39,939 nucleotides of DNA from Clostridia bacterium (lineage in GTDB: Bacteria > Bacillota > Clostridia > Oscillospirales > QAMX01): positions 1 to 39,939 of the forward strand of contig JAFQKV010000065.1 in the NCBI GenBank assembly GCA_017414715.1. The letters are read 5' to 3'. Every line of letters begins with the position of its first letter. The first letter of the stretch is position 1. A model generated the notes under the pieces. That model was not told the origin of the DNA, did no database searches, and saw only the letters and a program-made list of their open reading frames with translations. The translations under genes and the position numbers were made by a program. This document shows positions 23,558-31,074 of the stretch, piece after piece.

Positions 23558-25051
23558 ATGGCAACCAAAAAGATCATTACCTTTGACTACGGCGCCACCA
23601 GCGGCCGCGGCATCCTCGGAGAGTATGACGGCAGCCGCATCACCGCCACGGAGCTGCACCGCTTCTCCAACGACCCCGTCCGCGTTACCGGTCATCTGAC
23701 CTGGGACGTGCTGCGCCTTTTCTTTGAGCTGAAGGCAGGTCTCATCAAGGCGGCCATCGCCGGGCACAAGGACATCGAGTCCATCGGTGTGGACACCTGG
23801 GGCGTGGACTTCGGTCTGCTCAACGCCTACGGCCAGCTCATCGGCAATCCCTTTGCCTACCGCGATGAGCTGACGGAGGGGGAGATGGAGCGTGTCTTCG
23901 GCATCGTGCCGAAAAAGGAGATCTACGACCGCACCGGTCTGCAGTTCCTGCGCTTCAATACCCTTTTCCAGCTGACCGCCATCAAGGAGAAGTATCCCGA
24001 GATCCTTGCGGGCGCAAAGGATCTGCTCCTCATGCCCGACCTCATCAACTATCTGCTGACCGGTGTGAAGGCGGCGGAGTTCTCCATCGTTTCCACCACG
24101 CAGATGTTCAACCTGCAGAACCGCGACTGGGATTATGAGCTGCTTGCAAAGCTCGGCATTGATCCCTCCATCCTGCAGAAGATCGTGCCCTCCGGCACCA
24201 TGCTCGGCGGCCTGCTGCCGGACATTGCCGAGGAGACGGGCATCGAAAATGCCAGGGTCTGCGCCGTCTGCGGACATGACACCGGCAGCGCCGTGCTGGC
24301 CATCCCCATGGACCGCGGTGAGCGCTGCGTATACCTCTCCTGCGGCACCTGGAGCCTGCTCGGCGTGGAGCTTTCCGCTCCCCGTAACGACGATGCGGCC
24401 TTTGCTATCGATTACACCAACGAGGGCGGCTTTGATAACACAACCCGCTTCCTGAAGAACATCATGGGCCTGTGGATCTACACCGAGGTCAAGCGTGAGT
24501 TTGAGCGCCGCGAGGGTGAGGTGGACTACGACACCCTCAATGCCGAGGTGCTTGCCGCCCCGGGACAGAAGTGCTACATCGATCCCGATGACGATCGCTT
24601 CATGACTCCCGGCCGCATGGTCCGCAAGATCCGCGAGTACTGCCGGGAGACCGGCCAGCCCGAGCCTGAGACCCGCGGCGAGGTGCTGCGCTGCGTGCTG
24701 GAGAGCCTTGCTCTCAAGTACCGCTACGCCATTGAGCAGCTGGAGGGCGTTCTCGGCTACTACCTGCCCTGCATGCGTGCCCTCGGCGGCGGCTGCAAGA
24801 ACCGTATCCTCATGCAGTTCACCGCCAATGCCATCCGCCGCCCCGTTTATGCCGGACCGGTGGAGGCCACCGCCTTCGGAAACATGGCCGCACAGCTCAT
24901 CACCCTCGGCGAGGCCAAGGATCGCTGGGAGGCGCGGCAGATCGTTGCCCGCTCCACCGACATCGAGTCCTACGAGCCGAAGGATGGCGAGACCTGGGGA
25001 GCCATGTATGAAAAATTCAAAGAGATCATTACCAAAGGAGCAGAGAAATGA
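23558..25051 (+). CDS. rhaB: Rhamnulokinase
   Basis: The 497-residue FGGY-family sugar kinase phosphorylates L-rhamnulose at O1. The first phosphate-binding loop is DYGATSGR (10-17), GVDTWGVDFGLL matches the RhaB signature, CGHDTGSAV is the interdomain motif, SCGTWSLLGVE contains the adenosine-site loop, and GGGCKN is the C-terminal ATP motif. Length fits RhaB (about 480-490). AAGGAGAA precedes ATG 23558, 11 nt after the PHP gene. The stop overlaps the rhaA start by 4 nt, so the two are translationally coupled. Confidence 0.94.
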   Translation: MATKKIITFDYGATSGRGILGEYDGSRITATELHRFSNDPVRVTGHLTWDVLRLFFELKAGLIKAAIAGHKDIESIGVDTWGVDFGLLNAYGQLIGNPFAYRDELTEGEMERVFGIVPKKEIYDRTGLQFLRFNTLFQLTAIKEKYPEILAGAKDLLLMPDLINYLLTGVKAAEFSIVSTTQMFNLQNRDWDYELLAKLGIDPSILQKIVPSGTMLGGLLPDIAEETGIENARVCAVCGHDTGSAVLAIPMDRGERCVYLSCGTWSLLGVELSAPRNDDAAFAIDYTNEGGFDNTTRFLKNIMGLWIYTEVKREFERREGEVDYDTLNAEVLAAPGQKCYIDPDDDRFMTPGRMVRKIREYCRETGQPEPETRGEVLRCVLESLALKYRYAIEQLEGVLGYYLPCMRALGGGCKNRILMQFTANAIRRPVYAGPVEATAFGNMAAQLITLGEAKDRWEARQIVARSTDIESYEPKDGETWGAMYEKFKEIITKGAEK

Positions 25052-26301
25052 GCAATATCACCAAGGCTTATGAGCTTGCGCGCGAGCGCTATGCCGCCCT
25101 CGGCATCGATACCGATAAGGTCATCGAAAAGGTTCTTTCCACCCCTCTTTCCATGCATTGCTGGCAGGGTGACGACGTCACCGGCTTTGAGAACGTCGGC
25201 GGAGCTCTTTCCGGCGGTATTCAGGTGACCGGCAACTACCCCGGCAAGGCCCGCAACCCCGAGGAGCTGCGCGCCGACATCGACAAGGCCTTCTCCCTCA
25301 TCCCCGGTGAGAAGAAGGTCAACATCCACGCCTTCTATCTGGAGGCCGATGAGAAGGTCGACCGCGATGCCATCGAGGCAAAGCACTTCGACAACTGGAT
25401 CGACTGGGCCAATAAGGGCGGCTTCGGTCTGGACTTCAACCCCACCTGCTTCTCCCATCCTTACAGTGAGGATGGCTACACCCTTTCCAGCGGCAATGAG
25501 ACCATCCGCAAGTTCTGGGTCGAGCACGTCGTCCGCAGCCGTCAGATCGCCGAGTACATCGGTAAGAAGACCGGCAAGATCTGCGTCAACAACATCTGGG
25601 TTCCCGACGGCGCCAAGGACAACGTAGCGGACCGCTTCGCTCCCCGCGCAAGACTTGCCCAGTCTCTGGACGAGATCTTTGCCGTCAAGTGCGATCCCGC
25701 CTACGAGCGCTCCTCTCTCGAAAGCAAGGTTTTCGGTATCGGCAGCGAGGCCTACGTGGTCGGCAGCCATGAGTTCTACATGGGCTATGCCATGAAGAAC
25801 AACCACATGCTCACCCTCGATATGGGTCACTATCATCCCACCGAGAGCGTGGCGGATAAGATCTCCTCCATCCTGCTCTTCTCCGATAAGGTGCTCTTCC
25901 ACGTTTCCCGTCCCATGCGCTGGGACTCCGACCACGTGGTCATCATGAACGACGACCTCATGGCCATCGCAAACGAGCTGGTGCGCAACGAGTTCCTCGA
26001 CCGCACCTACCTCGCTCTGGACTACTTCGACGGCTCCATTAACCGTGTCGCCGCCTGGGTCATCGGTATGCGCAACACCCGCAAGGCTCTGCTGCGCGCC
26101 ATGCTTGAACCCTTTGCCGCCATCCGCGAGATGGAGTATGCCGGCGACCGTACCGGCGTCCTCGCCATCGCCGAGGAGAGCAAGTCCATGCCCTGGACCG
26201 CCGTTTGGGATTACCTCTGCGAGAAGTGCGGCATGCCCGCCGGTCAGGAGTGGCTTGACGAGGTCCGTGCCTACGAGAAGAACGTTCTCGCTGCCCGCTA
26301 A
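25048..26301 (+). CDS. rhaA: L-rhamnose isomerase
   Basis: The 417-residue protein matches RhaA in length and sequence pattern: TPLSMHCWQGDDVTGFE near the N terminus, GLDFNPTCFSHP (about 130-141), the metal-site region VVGSHEFYMGYAM and LDMGHYHPTE, and VSRPMRWDSDHV. It isomerises L-rhamnose to L-rhamnulose with Mn2+ and Zn2+, the first catabolic step. AAAGGAG precedes the ATG, which overlaps the rhaB stop. It is the clearest indicator that the operon is for rhamnose or a close analogue such as L-lyxose or L-mannose. Confidence 0.96.
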   Translation: MSNITKAYELARERYAALGIDTDKVIEKVLSTPLSMHCWQGDDVTGFENVGGALSGGIQVTGNYPGKARNPEELRADIDKAFSLIPGEKKVNIHAFYLEADEKVDRDAIEAKHFDNWIDWANKGGFGLDFNPTCFSHPYSEDGYTLSSGNETIRKFWVEHVVRSRQIAEYIGKKTGKICVNNIWVPDGAKDNVADRFAPRARLAQSLDEIFAVKCDPAYERSSLESKVFGIGSEAYVVGSHEFYMGYAMKNNHMLTLDMGHYHPTESVADKISSILLFSDKVLFHVSRPMRWDSDHVVIMNDDLMAIANELVRNEFLDRTYLALDYFDGSINRVAAWVIGMRNTRKALLRAMLEPFAAIREMEYAGDRTGVLAIAEESKSMPWTAVWDYLCEKCGMPAGQEWLDEVRAYEKNVLAAR

Positions 26302-26312
26302 GGAGAAACGCG

Positions 26313-26678
26313 ATGGAAAAGACCTACGGAAAATGCGAATGGCTCATCGCCGATGCTTTCTGGGATTCTCATTCCAACGGCCTTTATCCCAGCCATGAGG
26401 CCGTCTGCGTGCTCAATTGCGGCGATATCGATGCCGAACTCCAGTTTACCCTCTATTTTGAGGACCGTGAGCCCATGACGGGCTTCACCGCCCTCTGCGG
26501 TGCCCGCCGCACCCACCACGTCCGCATGGATAAGCTGGTGGCGGCCGACGGAAGCACCGTTCCCATCGACGTGCCCTACGCCATTCTGCTGAAAAGCTCG
26601 GTGCCCGTGGTGGCGCAGTACAGCCGTCTGGATTCCGCCCAGGCGGAAATGACCCTGATGACCACCATCGCCTACTGA
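26313..26678 (+). CDS. Sensory rhodopsin transducer (ASRT) family protein
   Basis: The 121-residue protein matches the family of the Anabaena sensory rhodopsin transducer: GKCEWLIADAFW at the start, SHEAVCVLNCGD, TLYFEDREP, ARRTHHVRMD, and a C-terminal VVAQYSRLDSAQAE with MTTIAY. The family forms small beta-sandwich tetramers. Most members occur in organisms without rhodopsin, often near carbohydrate genes, and the fold was proposed to bind small molecules such as sugars. No rhodopsin gene is present here. TAAGGAG precedes ATG 26313, 11 nt after rhaA. It is the last gene of the operon before a bidirectional terminator. A role as a rhamnose-intermediate-binding accessory protein is inference. 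Confidence 0.85.
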   Translation: MEKTYGKCEWLIADAFWDSHSNGLYPSHEAVCVLNCGDIDAELQFTLYFEDREPMTGFTALCGARRTHHVRMDKLVAADGSTVPIDVPYAILLKSSVPVVAQYSRLDSAQAEMTLMTTIAY

Positions 26679-26686
26679 AAAAACCA

Positions 26687-26725
26687 AAAAAGGAGCAGAT
26701 GCAATGCATCTGCTCCTTTTCTTTT
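26687..26725. terminator. Bidirectional terminator between the rhamnose operon and the oxidoreductase operon
   Basis: GGAGCAGATGCA (26693-26704) and TGCATCTGCTCC (26706-26717) form a long palindrome, flanked by an A run on the left and a T-rich run on the right. It can end transcription from both converging operons. Confidence 0.9.
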
Positions 26726-26737
26726 GTGTGCATGTTT

Positions 26738-27751
26738 TTATGCCCGCGGGCCGAAGCCGGAGGCTTTATAGATGCCGTCGATGACGCGGAGGGCGCGGAT
26801 TCCCTCATGTCCGTCCACAGCAAAGGGACGTCCCTCAGCGATCGAGGCGTAGAAATCCTCGATGATGAAGGAATGGCAGTTGCCCCAGTAGGACTTGTCG
26901 TCCGTCTTGGGGGTGGTATCCATGATACGCTCCACGCGCTTATCCGCATGGTGGATGGTAAGGGCATCGTCTGTGGCAATGAGAAGCGCATTTTCGCACT
27001 GGATCTCAAACTCAATGGGCGAATTGCTCTTCCACGCATTGGAGGCAAAGAAGAGTGCCGTGGCTCCGCTGTCAAAGCGAAGGTGTGCCGTGGCGGTATC
27101 CTCGACCTCGATCTTGCCCTCCAAAAGCTCGGAGAAAATGCCGCAGTTTGCGCGGATACCGGTGGGATCACCGAGGGTCCAGATGAGCAGGTCAAGGGTG
27201 TGGATGGACTGATTGATAAGCACGCCGCCGCCCTCGGTCTCGAAGCTTCCGCGCCAGCCGCTGTCGGCATAATAGGGAACGTCGCGGAACCAGGTGACGA
27301 TGCCCTTGCCGCCGATGGGTTTGCCGTAAATGCCGGAGAGCACCAGCTCCCGCAGCTTTGCGTTGATGAACTTATAGCGGTTCTGGAAGCATACGCCGAG
27401 ATACTTGCCCGCGGCCTCGGCGGCACGGATCATGGCCTCCGCATCCTCGGGGGTGGTGGCCATGGGCTTCTCGGTGAAGACGTGCTTGCCTGCTGCAAAG
27501 GCGGCGATGGCGATGGGGGCGTGCAGCCAGTGGGGGGTGCAGATATGGATGCAGTCGATATCCTCCCGGGCGAGAACGTCCCGATAGTCGGTATAATAGC
27601 TGACACCGTATTTTTCGCCGGCGGCAGCGGCGCGATCCTCGCGAATATCGCAAACGGCGACCAGTTCGGCAAGCGCGCTCCCGGTCAGAGCCTCGGTATG
27701 TCTTCTGGAAATATTGCCGCAGCCAATGACGGCGGAACGGAAGGCTTTCAT
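26738..27751 (-). CDS. Gfo/Idh/MocA-family oxidoreductase
   Basis: The 337-residue protein is of typical family length. The NAD(P) motif is GCGNIS (10-15), the catalytic lysine motif is EKP (94-96), and LINQSIHTLDLL (178-189, with H184) is the active-site helix of the C-terminal domain. Such enzymes oxidise or reduce sugars, polyols or their derivatives. AAAGGAG precedes ATG 27751. It is 39 nt downstream of the GH32-like gene and ends at the shared terminator, so it is the last gene of a three-gene leftward operon. The substrate is unknown; GH32 linkage suggests a fructoside or related sugar. Confidence 0.92.
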   Translation of the reverse strand: MKAFRSAVIGCGNISRRHTEALTGSALAELVAVCDIREDRAAAAGEKYGVSYYTDYRDVLAREDIDCIHICTPHWLHAPIAIAAFAAGKHVFTEKPMATTPEDAEAMIRAAEAAGKYLGVCFQNRYKFINAKLRELVLSGIYGKPIGGKGIVTWFRDVPYYADSGWRGSFETEGGGVLINQSIHTLDLLIWTLGDPTGIRANCGIFSELLEGKIEVEDTATAHLRFDSGATALFFASNAWKSNSPIEFEIQCENALLIATDDALTIHHADKRVERIMDTTPKTDDKSYWGNCHSFIIEDFYASIAEGRPFAVDGHEGIRALRVIDGIYKASGFGPRA

Positions 27752-27790
27752 GGTTTTTCTCCTTTGTTTTGGATGGAAAACAGACTGCTG

Positions 27791-29335
27791 TCAATAAGGA
27801 TTCGTGGGAGATACCTCATGGGCGCAGACGTTGCGGAAGCGGACCCTTGCATCCGCAGCAAGACCGACGCCGCAGGCTGCGGCAGGGTCGGAATTGTATA
27901 CCCGGCGGCAGATGGCCTGCCGGTCGTTTGCATAAACCTCGACCACGGAGCGGTCGATGAAAATATCCAGCCGGAGCTCCTCGCCCTCCGCAAGGCGGAA
28001 GGGAGCGCGCTCAACGATGCGGCGGCCCTCGGTGCCAACCTTGGTGGCATCAAAGACCAGCTCGCCGGCAGTTTTGTCATAGTAGATCTGGCAGAGCTCG
28101 GAAAGATCCGATGTCGCACGGACGTAGGCACCCACACGACGTGCGCTGCCCGTATCGGCGGTGAAGGAGAGGTGGCAGAGGTCGCCGTTTTTCACGGCGA
28201 GGGGTGCCGCGCCGGAGATCTCCATATCGCCAAAGCGCTGCTCGTTATAGAACAGACGGGTGACTTCTTCCGCGGGGGCCATGCGGAGAGTGCCGTCCTC
28301 GCCGCGCCAAAGCTCACGGGGAAGACCGTAGACGCCGCTCCATCCGAAGCGCTCAAAGTCACCGTCAAGATTATCCAAAAGCCACGCCCACATGATCTGA
28401 CGGCCACGGCCGTCGATCAGCGCCTCCGGGGCGAAATAGGTGTTGTCCTGCCAGGACATGCGGCCGTGGACCTCGGGGTAGAAATGCTCGTCCCGATAGT
28501 CGCCGATGTAGTACTGAGCCCCCTTGTTGTGGGCGATGAAAAGCTGCAGGAATTTATCACTCATTTTCCCGCCGCCGCGCTGCGCAGGCAGGGGAAGGAA
28601 GGAGGGGCACATATCGTCCTCGGTCTCGTCCGTCCAGGAATTGTCCGTCCGGCGCTCGTAGAAGCGGTGGACGAATTCCCAGCTGCGGAGATCGCGGGAA
28701 CGGAAGAGCTCCACATGGTCACCGCGGTATTCGGCGGGAGAGTCCGCCTCGCGGCCGTAGAGATTGAGGGTGATGAGGTTGCCCGTCTGCATGTAATAGA
28801 AGCCATCGTGCTTCCAGATGTTGCTTGGGTCGGCGCAGCCGAGGTGATGCACGGTGCCGTCCTCGGCGGTATAGTCCATGCTGCCCCACTCCTTGCCGTC
28901 GAGTCCTTCGATGGCGATGGGCTGCAGACGCGTCCATTCCTCGTAGGGGGGCTCGGCCACGGCGAGGGCGATGCCGCCCTTATCACCGCCGTTTTTGGAG
29001 GGGAATTTCCAGAAGGAGAGATAAGCCTTGCCGTCGTCATCTACAAAAGCCCCGCCGGAGAAACAGCCCTCATCCCCCTCAAGGCTGCCGATGGCATCGG
29101 GATGATGCCGCCAGTGGAGCAGATCTGTGGAGGAAATATGTCCCCAATGGAAGGCGTTGGTGGAGCGGCGGCGGTAAAGATACATCAGGTGATAACGACC
29201 GTCGGCAAAAAAAGCACCGTTGGGATCGCCCGGGCGGCCGTCATCATCCGCAATGGCGAAATGATAGGCGGGACGGTAGGGATCGGCGAGCATTTTTTCG
29301 CGGTAGGCGCGGACGGCGGCGATGGTTTCTTTCAT
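27791..29335 (-). CDS. GH32-like protein with altered catalytic motifs
   Basis: The 514-residue protein has the five-bladed beta-propeller plus C-terminal beta-sandwich layout of glycoside hydrolase family 32 (invertase, levanase, fructanase). Recognisable blocks are GDPNG (36-40; D37 at the nucleophile position), WGHISSTDLLHW (64-75), CFSGGAF (91-97) and the C-terminal LDIFIDRSVVEVYAN. The RDP motif is changed to ADPSN (168-172). At the acid/base motif, usually ECP, the sequence is MCP (242-244), preceded by two aspartates. No signal peptide is visible, so a cytoplasmic protein is expected. AAGGAG precedes ATG 29335. It lies between two Gfo/Idh/MocA genes. It may be a GH32 subfamily with another mechanism or substrate, or a non-hydrolytic relative; a simple sucrase call would be unsafe. 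Confidence 0.85.
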   Translation of the reverse strand: MKETIAAVRAYREKMLADPYRPAYHFAIADDDGRPGDPNGAFFADGRYHLMYLYRRRSTNAFHWGHISSTDLLHWRHHPDAIGSLEGDEGCFSGGAFVDDDGKAYLSFWKFPSKNGGDKGGIALAVAEPPYEEWTRLQPIAIEGLDGKEWGSMDYTAEDGTVHHLGCADPSNIWKHDGFYYMQTGNLITLNLYGREADSPAEYRGDHVELFRSRDLRSWEFVHRFYERRTDNSWTDETEDDMCPSFLPLPAQRGGGKMSDKFLQLFIAHNKGAQYYIGDYRDEHFYPEVHGRMSWQDNTYFAPEALIDGRGRQIMWAWLLDNLDGDFERFGWSGVYGLPRELWRGEDGTLRMAPAEEVTRLFYNEQRFGDMEISGAAPLAVKNGDLCHLSFTADTGSARRVGAYVRATSDLSELCQIYYDKTAGELVFDATKVGTEGRRIVERAPFRLAEGEELRLDIFIDRSVVEVYANDRQAICRRVYNSDPAAACGVGLAADARVRFRNVCAHEVSPTNPY

Positions 29336-29371
29336 GTCAGCAGGTCTCCTTATCCGGAAAAGATAGAAGTG

Positions 29372-29405
29372 CCCTCATCCGCCGGTGTTGCCCGGCGGAT
29401 GAGGG
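29372..29405. repeat. Hairpin between the oxidoreductase and GH32-like genes
   Basis: CCCTCATCCGCCGG (29372-29385) and CCGGCGGATGAGGG (29392-29405) form a 14-bp stem with a 6-nt loop, without a continuous T run on the minus strand. It may attenuate transcription or protect the upstream message so that the first gene is expressed more than the two downstream genes. Confidence 0.75.
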
Positions 29406-29420
29406 TGGATTCTGTCAGGT

Positions 29421-30578
29421 TCAGATCTCGGGGATCTCGATCTCGATCTCGCGGCCCAGGTCGGAGGAACGGGCAATGCCGTCCAGAATGGCCTGGTTAT
29501 AAAGGATCTGGGAAGAGGGGATGGGAGCGGGGGTGCCGTCGCGGGAGGCATCCAGGAAGGTGCGGATCTTGTGGTCGAAGAGATTGCCGCTGCCTTCCAG
29601 CACGGGCACCTGGGTTTCCACTGTGGTGGTGCCGATGGTGCGATAGATGGTCATGGGGCCGCCGATGGAACCGTTCCAGCAGTCGGTGGAGGGGATACGG
29701 AGGCCGCCCTTGGTGCCGAGGATGATGATGTCACCCGGGGTGTCGATGTGCATGGCCCAGGCAATACGGAAGTCGAGGATAATGCCGCCCTCCAGTCGGA
29801 CAAAGGCTGCGGCGAAGTCATCCACGCCGAAAAGCTTGGCATATTCGGGATGACCGACGTAGTAGTTGGGATCCTTGCCGAAGAAGTCGGACTTATAGCC
29901 GGTAACGGTCAGAGGCTTGGGATAGCCGACGGCATTGAGGACCATATCCAGAGAGTAGCAGCCGATGTCAGCCAGTGCGCCGAGACCGGCGGTCTCGTTC
30001 TCAATGAAGGTGGTGCCGAAGGGGGTGGGGATACCGCGGCGGCGGCCGCCGCCGGTCTGAATGTAATACACGTCGCCGAGCTCGCCGCTCTCAACGATCT
30101 TCTTGACCATCTTCATGTTCTTGTCAAAGCGGGGCTGGAAGCCGATGGACAGAACCTTTCCGCTGCGCTTCTCGGCGCGGCAGATCTCAACGGCCTCGTC
30201 CAGCGTGACGCACATGGGCTTCTCCAACAGTACGTTGACACCGTGATCCAGCGCATAGATGGTGCAGGGGGCATGTTGACGGTTGTAGGTGCAGACGCTG
30301 ACGCAGTCCAGATCCTTTTCACCGTCGATCAGGGCGTTGCCGCTGTCATAGTGACGGGCACCCTCAATACCCATACGCTTGGCAAAGTCCTCGGTCTTGC
30401 CGGGAACGATATCGGCGAGGGCGACGATATCCACATCATCCATGCGCAGATAGCTTTCGGCATGGGATTCTGCGATCCAGCCGCAGCCGATGATACCGAC
30501 ACGCATGCGGCGGCCGGTCTTGCGAGTTTCAACGGCGGCTTCGTTTTTAAAGGCATCGAGCCCGGAAATCTGAGCCAT
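29421..30578 (-). CDS. Gfo/Idh/MocA-family oxidoreductase with N-terminal extension
   Basis: The 385-residue protein carries GCGWIA (31-36) for NAD(P) binding, EKP (119-121) with the catalytic lysine, and DIGCYSLD (204-211), where Y208 stands in the usual histidine position. About 24 residues precede the Rossmann fold; AAAGGAG lies before ATG 30578 and supports this longer start over an internal ATG. It is the first gene of the leftward operon, with its own strong promoter. The tyrosine variant occurs in other branches of the family. The substrate is unknown. Confidence 0.92.
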   Translation of the reverse strand: MAQISGLDAFKNEAAVETRKTGRRMRVGIIGCGWIAESHAESYLRMDDVDIVALADIVPGKTEDFAKRMGIEGARHYDSGNALIDGEKDLDCVSVCTYNRQHAPCTIYALDHGVNVLLEKPMCVTLDEAVEICRAEKRSGKVLSIGFQPRFDKNMKMVKKIVESGELGDVYYIQTGGGRRRGIPTPFGTTFIENETAGLGALADIGCYSLDMVLNAVGYPKPLTVTGYKSDFFGKDPNYYVGHPEYAKLFGVDDFAAAFVRLEGGIILDFRIAWAMHIDTPGDIIILGTKGGLRIPSTDCWNGSIGGPMTIYRTIGTTTVETQVPVLEGSGNLFDHKIRTFLDASRDGTPAPIPSSQILYNQAILDGIARSSDLGREIEIEIPEI

Positions 30579-30615
30579 TTTTCAATCTCCTTTACAGGAA
30601 GTATTTTATGGAATA

Positions 30616-30644
30616 ATCATAGCTTTTCGGGAGAGTTTTGTCAA
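30616..30644 (-). promoter_or_regulatory. Promoter of the oxidoreductase-GH32 operon
   Basis: On the minus strand, TTGACA (30644-30639), exactly 17 bp, then TATGAT (30621-30616): a near-consensus promoter. The -35 overlaps the stop codon of the upstream DUF1294 gene. Confidence 0.75.
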
Positions 30645-30940
30645 GAGAAAAAGCCAAGTTTGGCGCGATAAATGATGAAGACGGCCAGGGCGATCCATGC
30701 AATGAGAATGGCGGGAACGCCGAGGGTGAATTTTTTGTGCAGCGTCTTGTGACGAAGGGTGTACATGGCGATGAGCGCACCCACGGAGCCGCCAAAGGCA
30801 GCGAGCAGCAAAAGGGTCTTTTCGGGTACGCGGCGGCGGTGCTTGCGGGCTCTGCGCTTATCGGCAGCATAGACGATATAGGTGACGAGATTGAGGAGAA
30901 AAAGGGCTCCGACGGTCCACAAAAGCAGTACCTTTGGCAT
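30641..30940 (-). CDS. DUF1294 small membrane protein
   Basis: The 99-residue protein has three or four hydrophobic segments (near 5-25, 42-60 and 75-95) and the family pattern AADKRRARKHRRRVPEKTL followed by AAFGGSVGALIAMYTLRHKT. DUF1294 proteins are small inner-membrane proteins of unknown function. ATG 30940 is chosen because GGGAGG lies 11 nt before it; an in-frame GTG at 30952 would abut the ribosome binding site. A TATAAT on the minus strand near 30980 could be its -10. It is divergent from uxaB. Confidence 0.85.
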   Translation of the reverse strand: MPKVLLLWTVGALFLLNLVTYIVYAADKRRARKHRRRVPEKTLLLLAAFGGSVGALIAMYTLRHKTLHKKFTLGVPAILIAWIALAVFIIYRAKLGFFS

Positions 30941-31010
30941 GTATACATACACCTCCCAAACGGTTTTTCTGTATTATAACATACTTTGCCTGCCGGAGGA
31001 AAGAAACGCA

Positions 31011-31039
31011 TTGCAAATTGCAGATCCGAAGTGTATAAT
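31011..31039 (+). promoter_or_regulatory. Promoter of uxaBA
   Basis: TTGCAA (31011-31016), a 17-bp spacer and TATAAT (31034-31039). The start codon GTG at 31075 follows after GGAGG (31062-31066). Confidence 0.65.
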
Positions 31040-31074
31040 TTCCTTAAAGATGTAATTTCTCGGAGGATGGGACA

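Noticed and set aside
26699-29725. Plus-strand frame of 1008 codons across the oxidoreductase and GH32-like genes
   Set aside because: It runs antisense to two clear minus-strand genes and across their intergenic gap, starting inside the terminator; no domain is recognisable.
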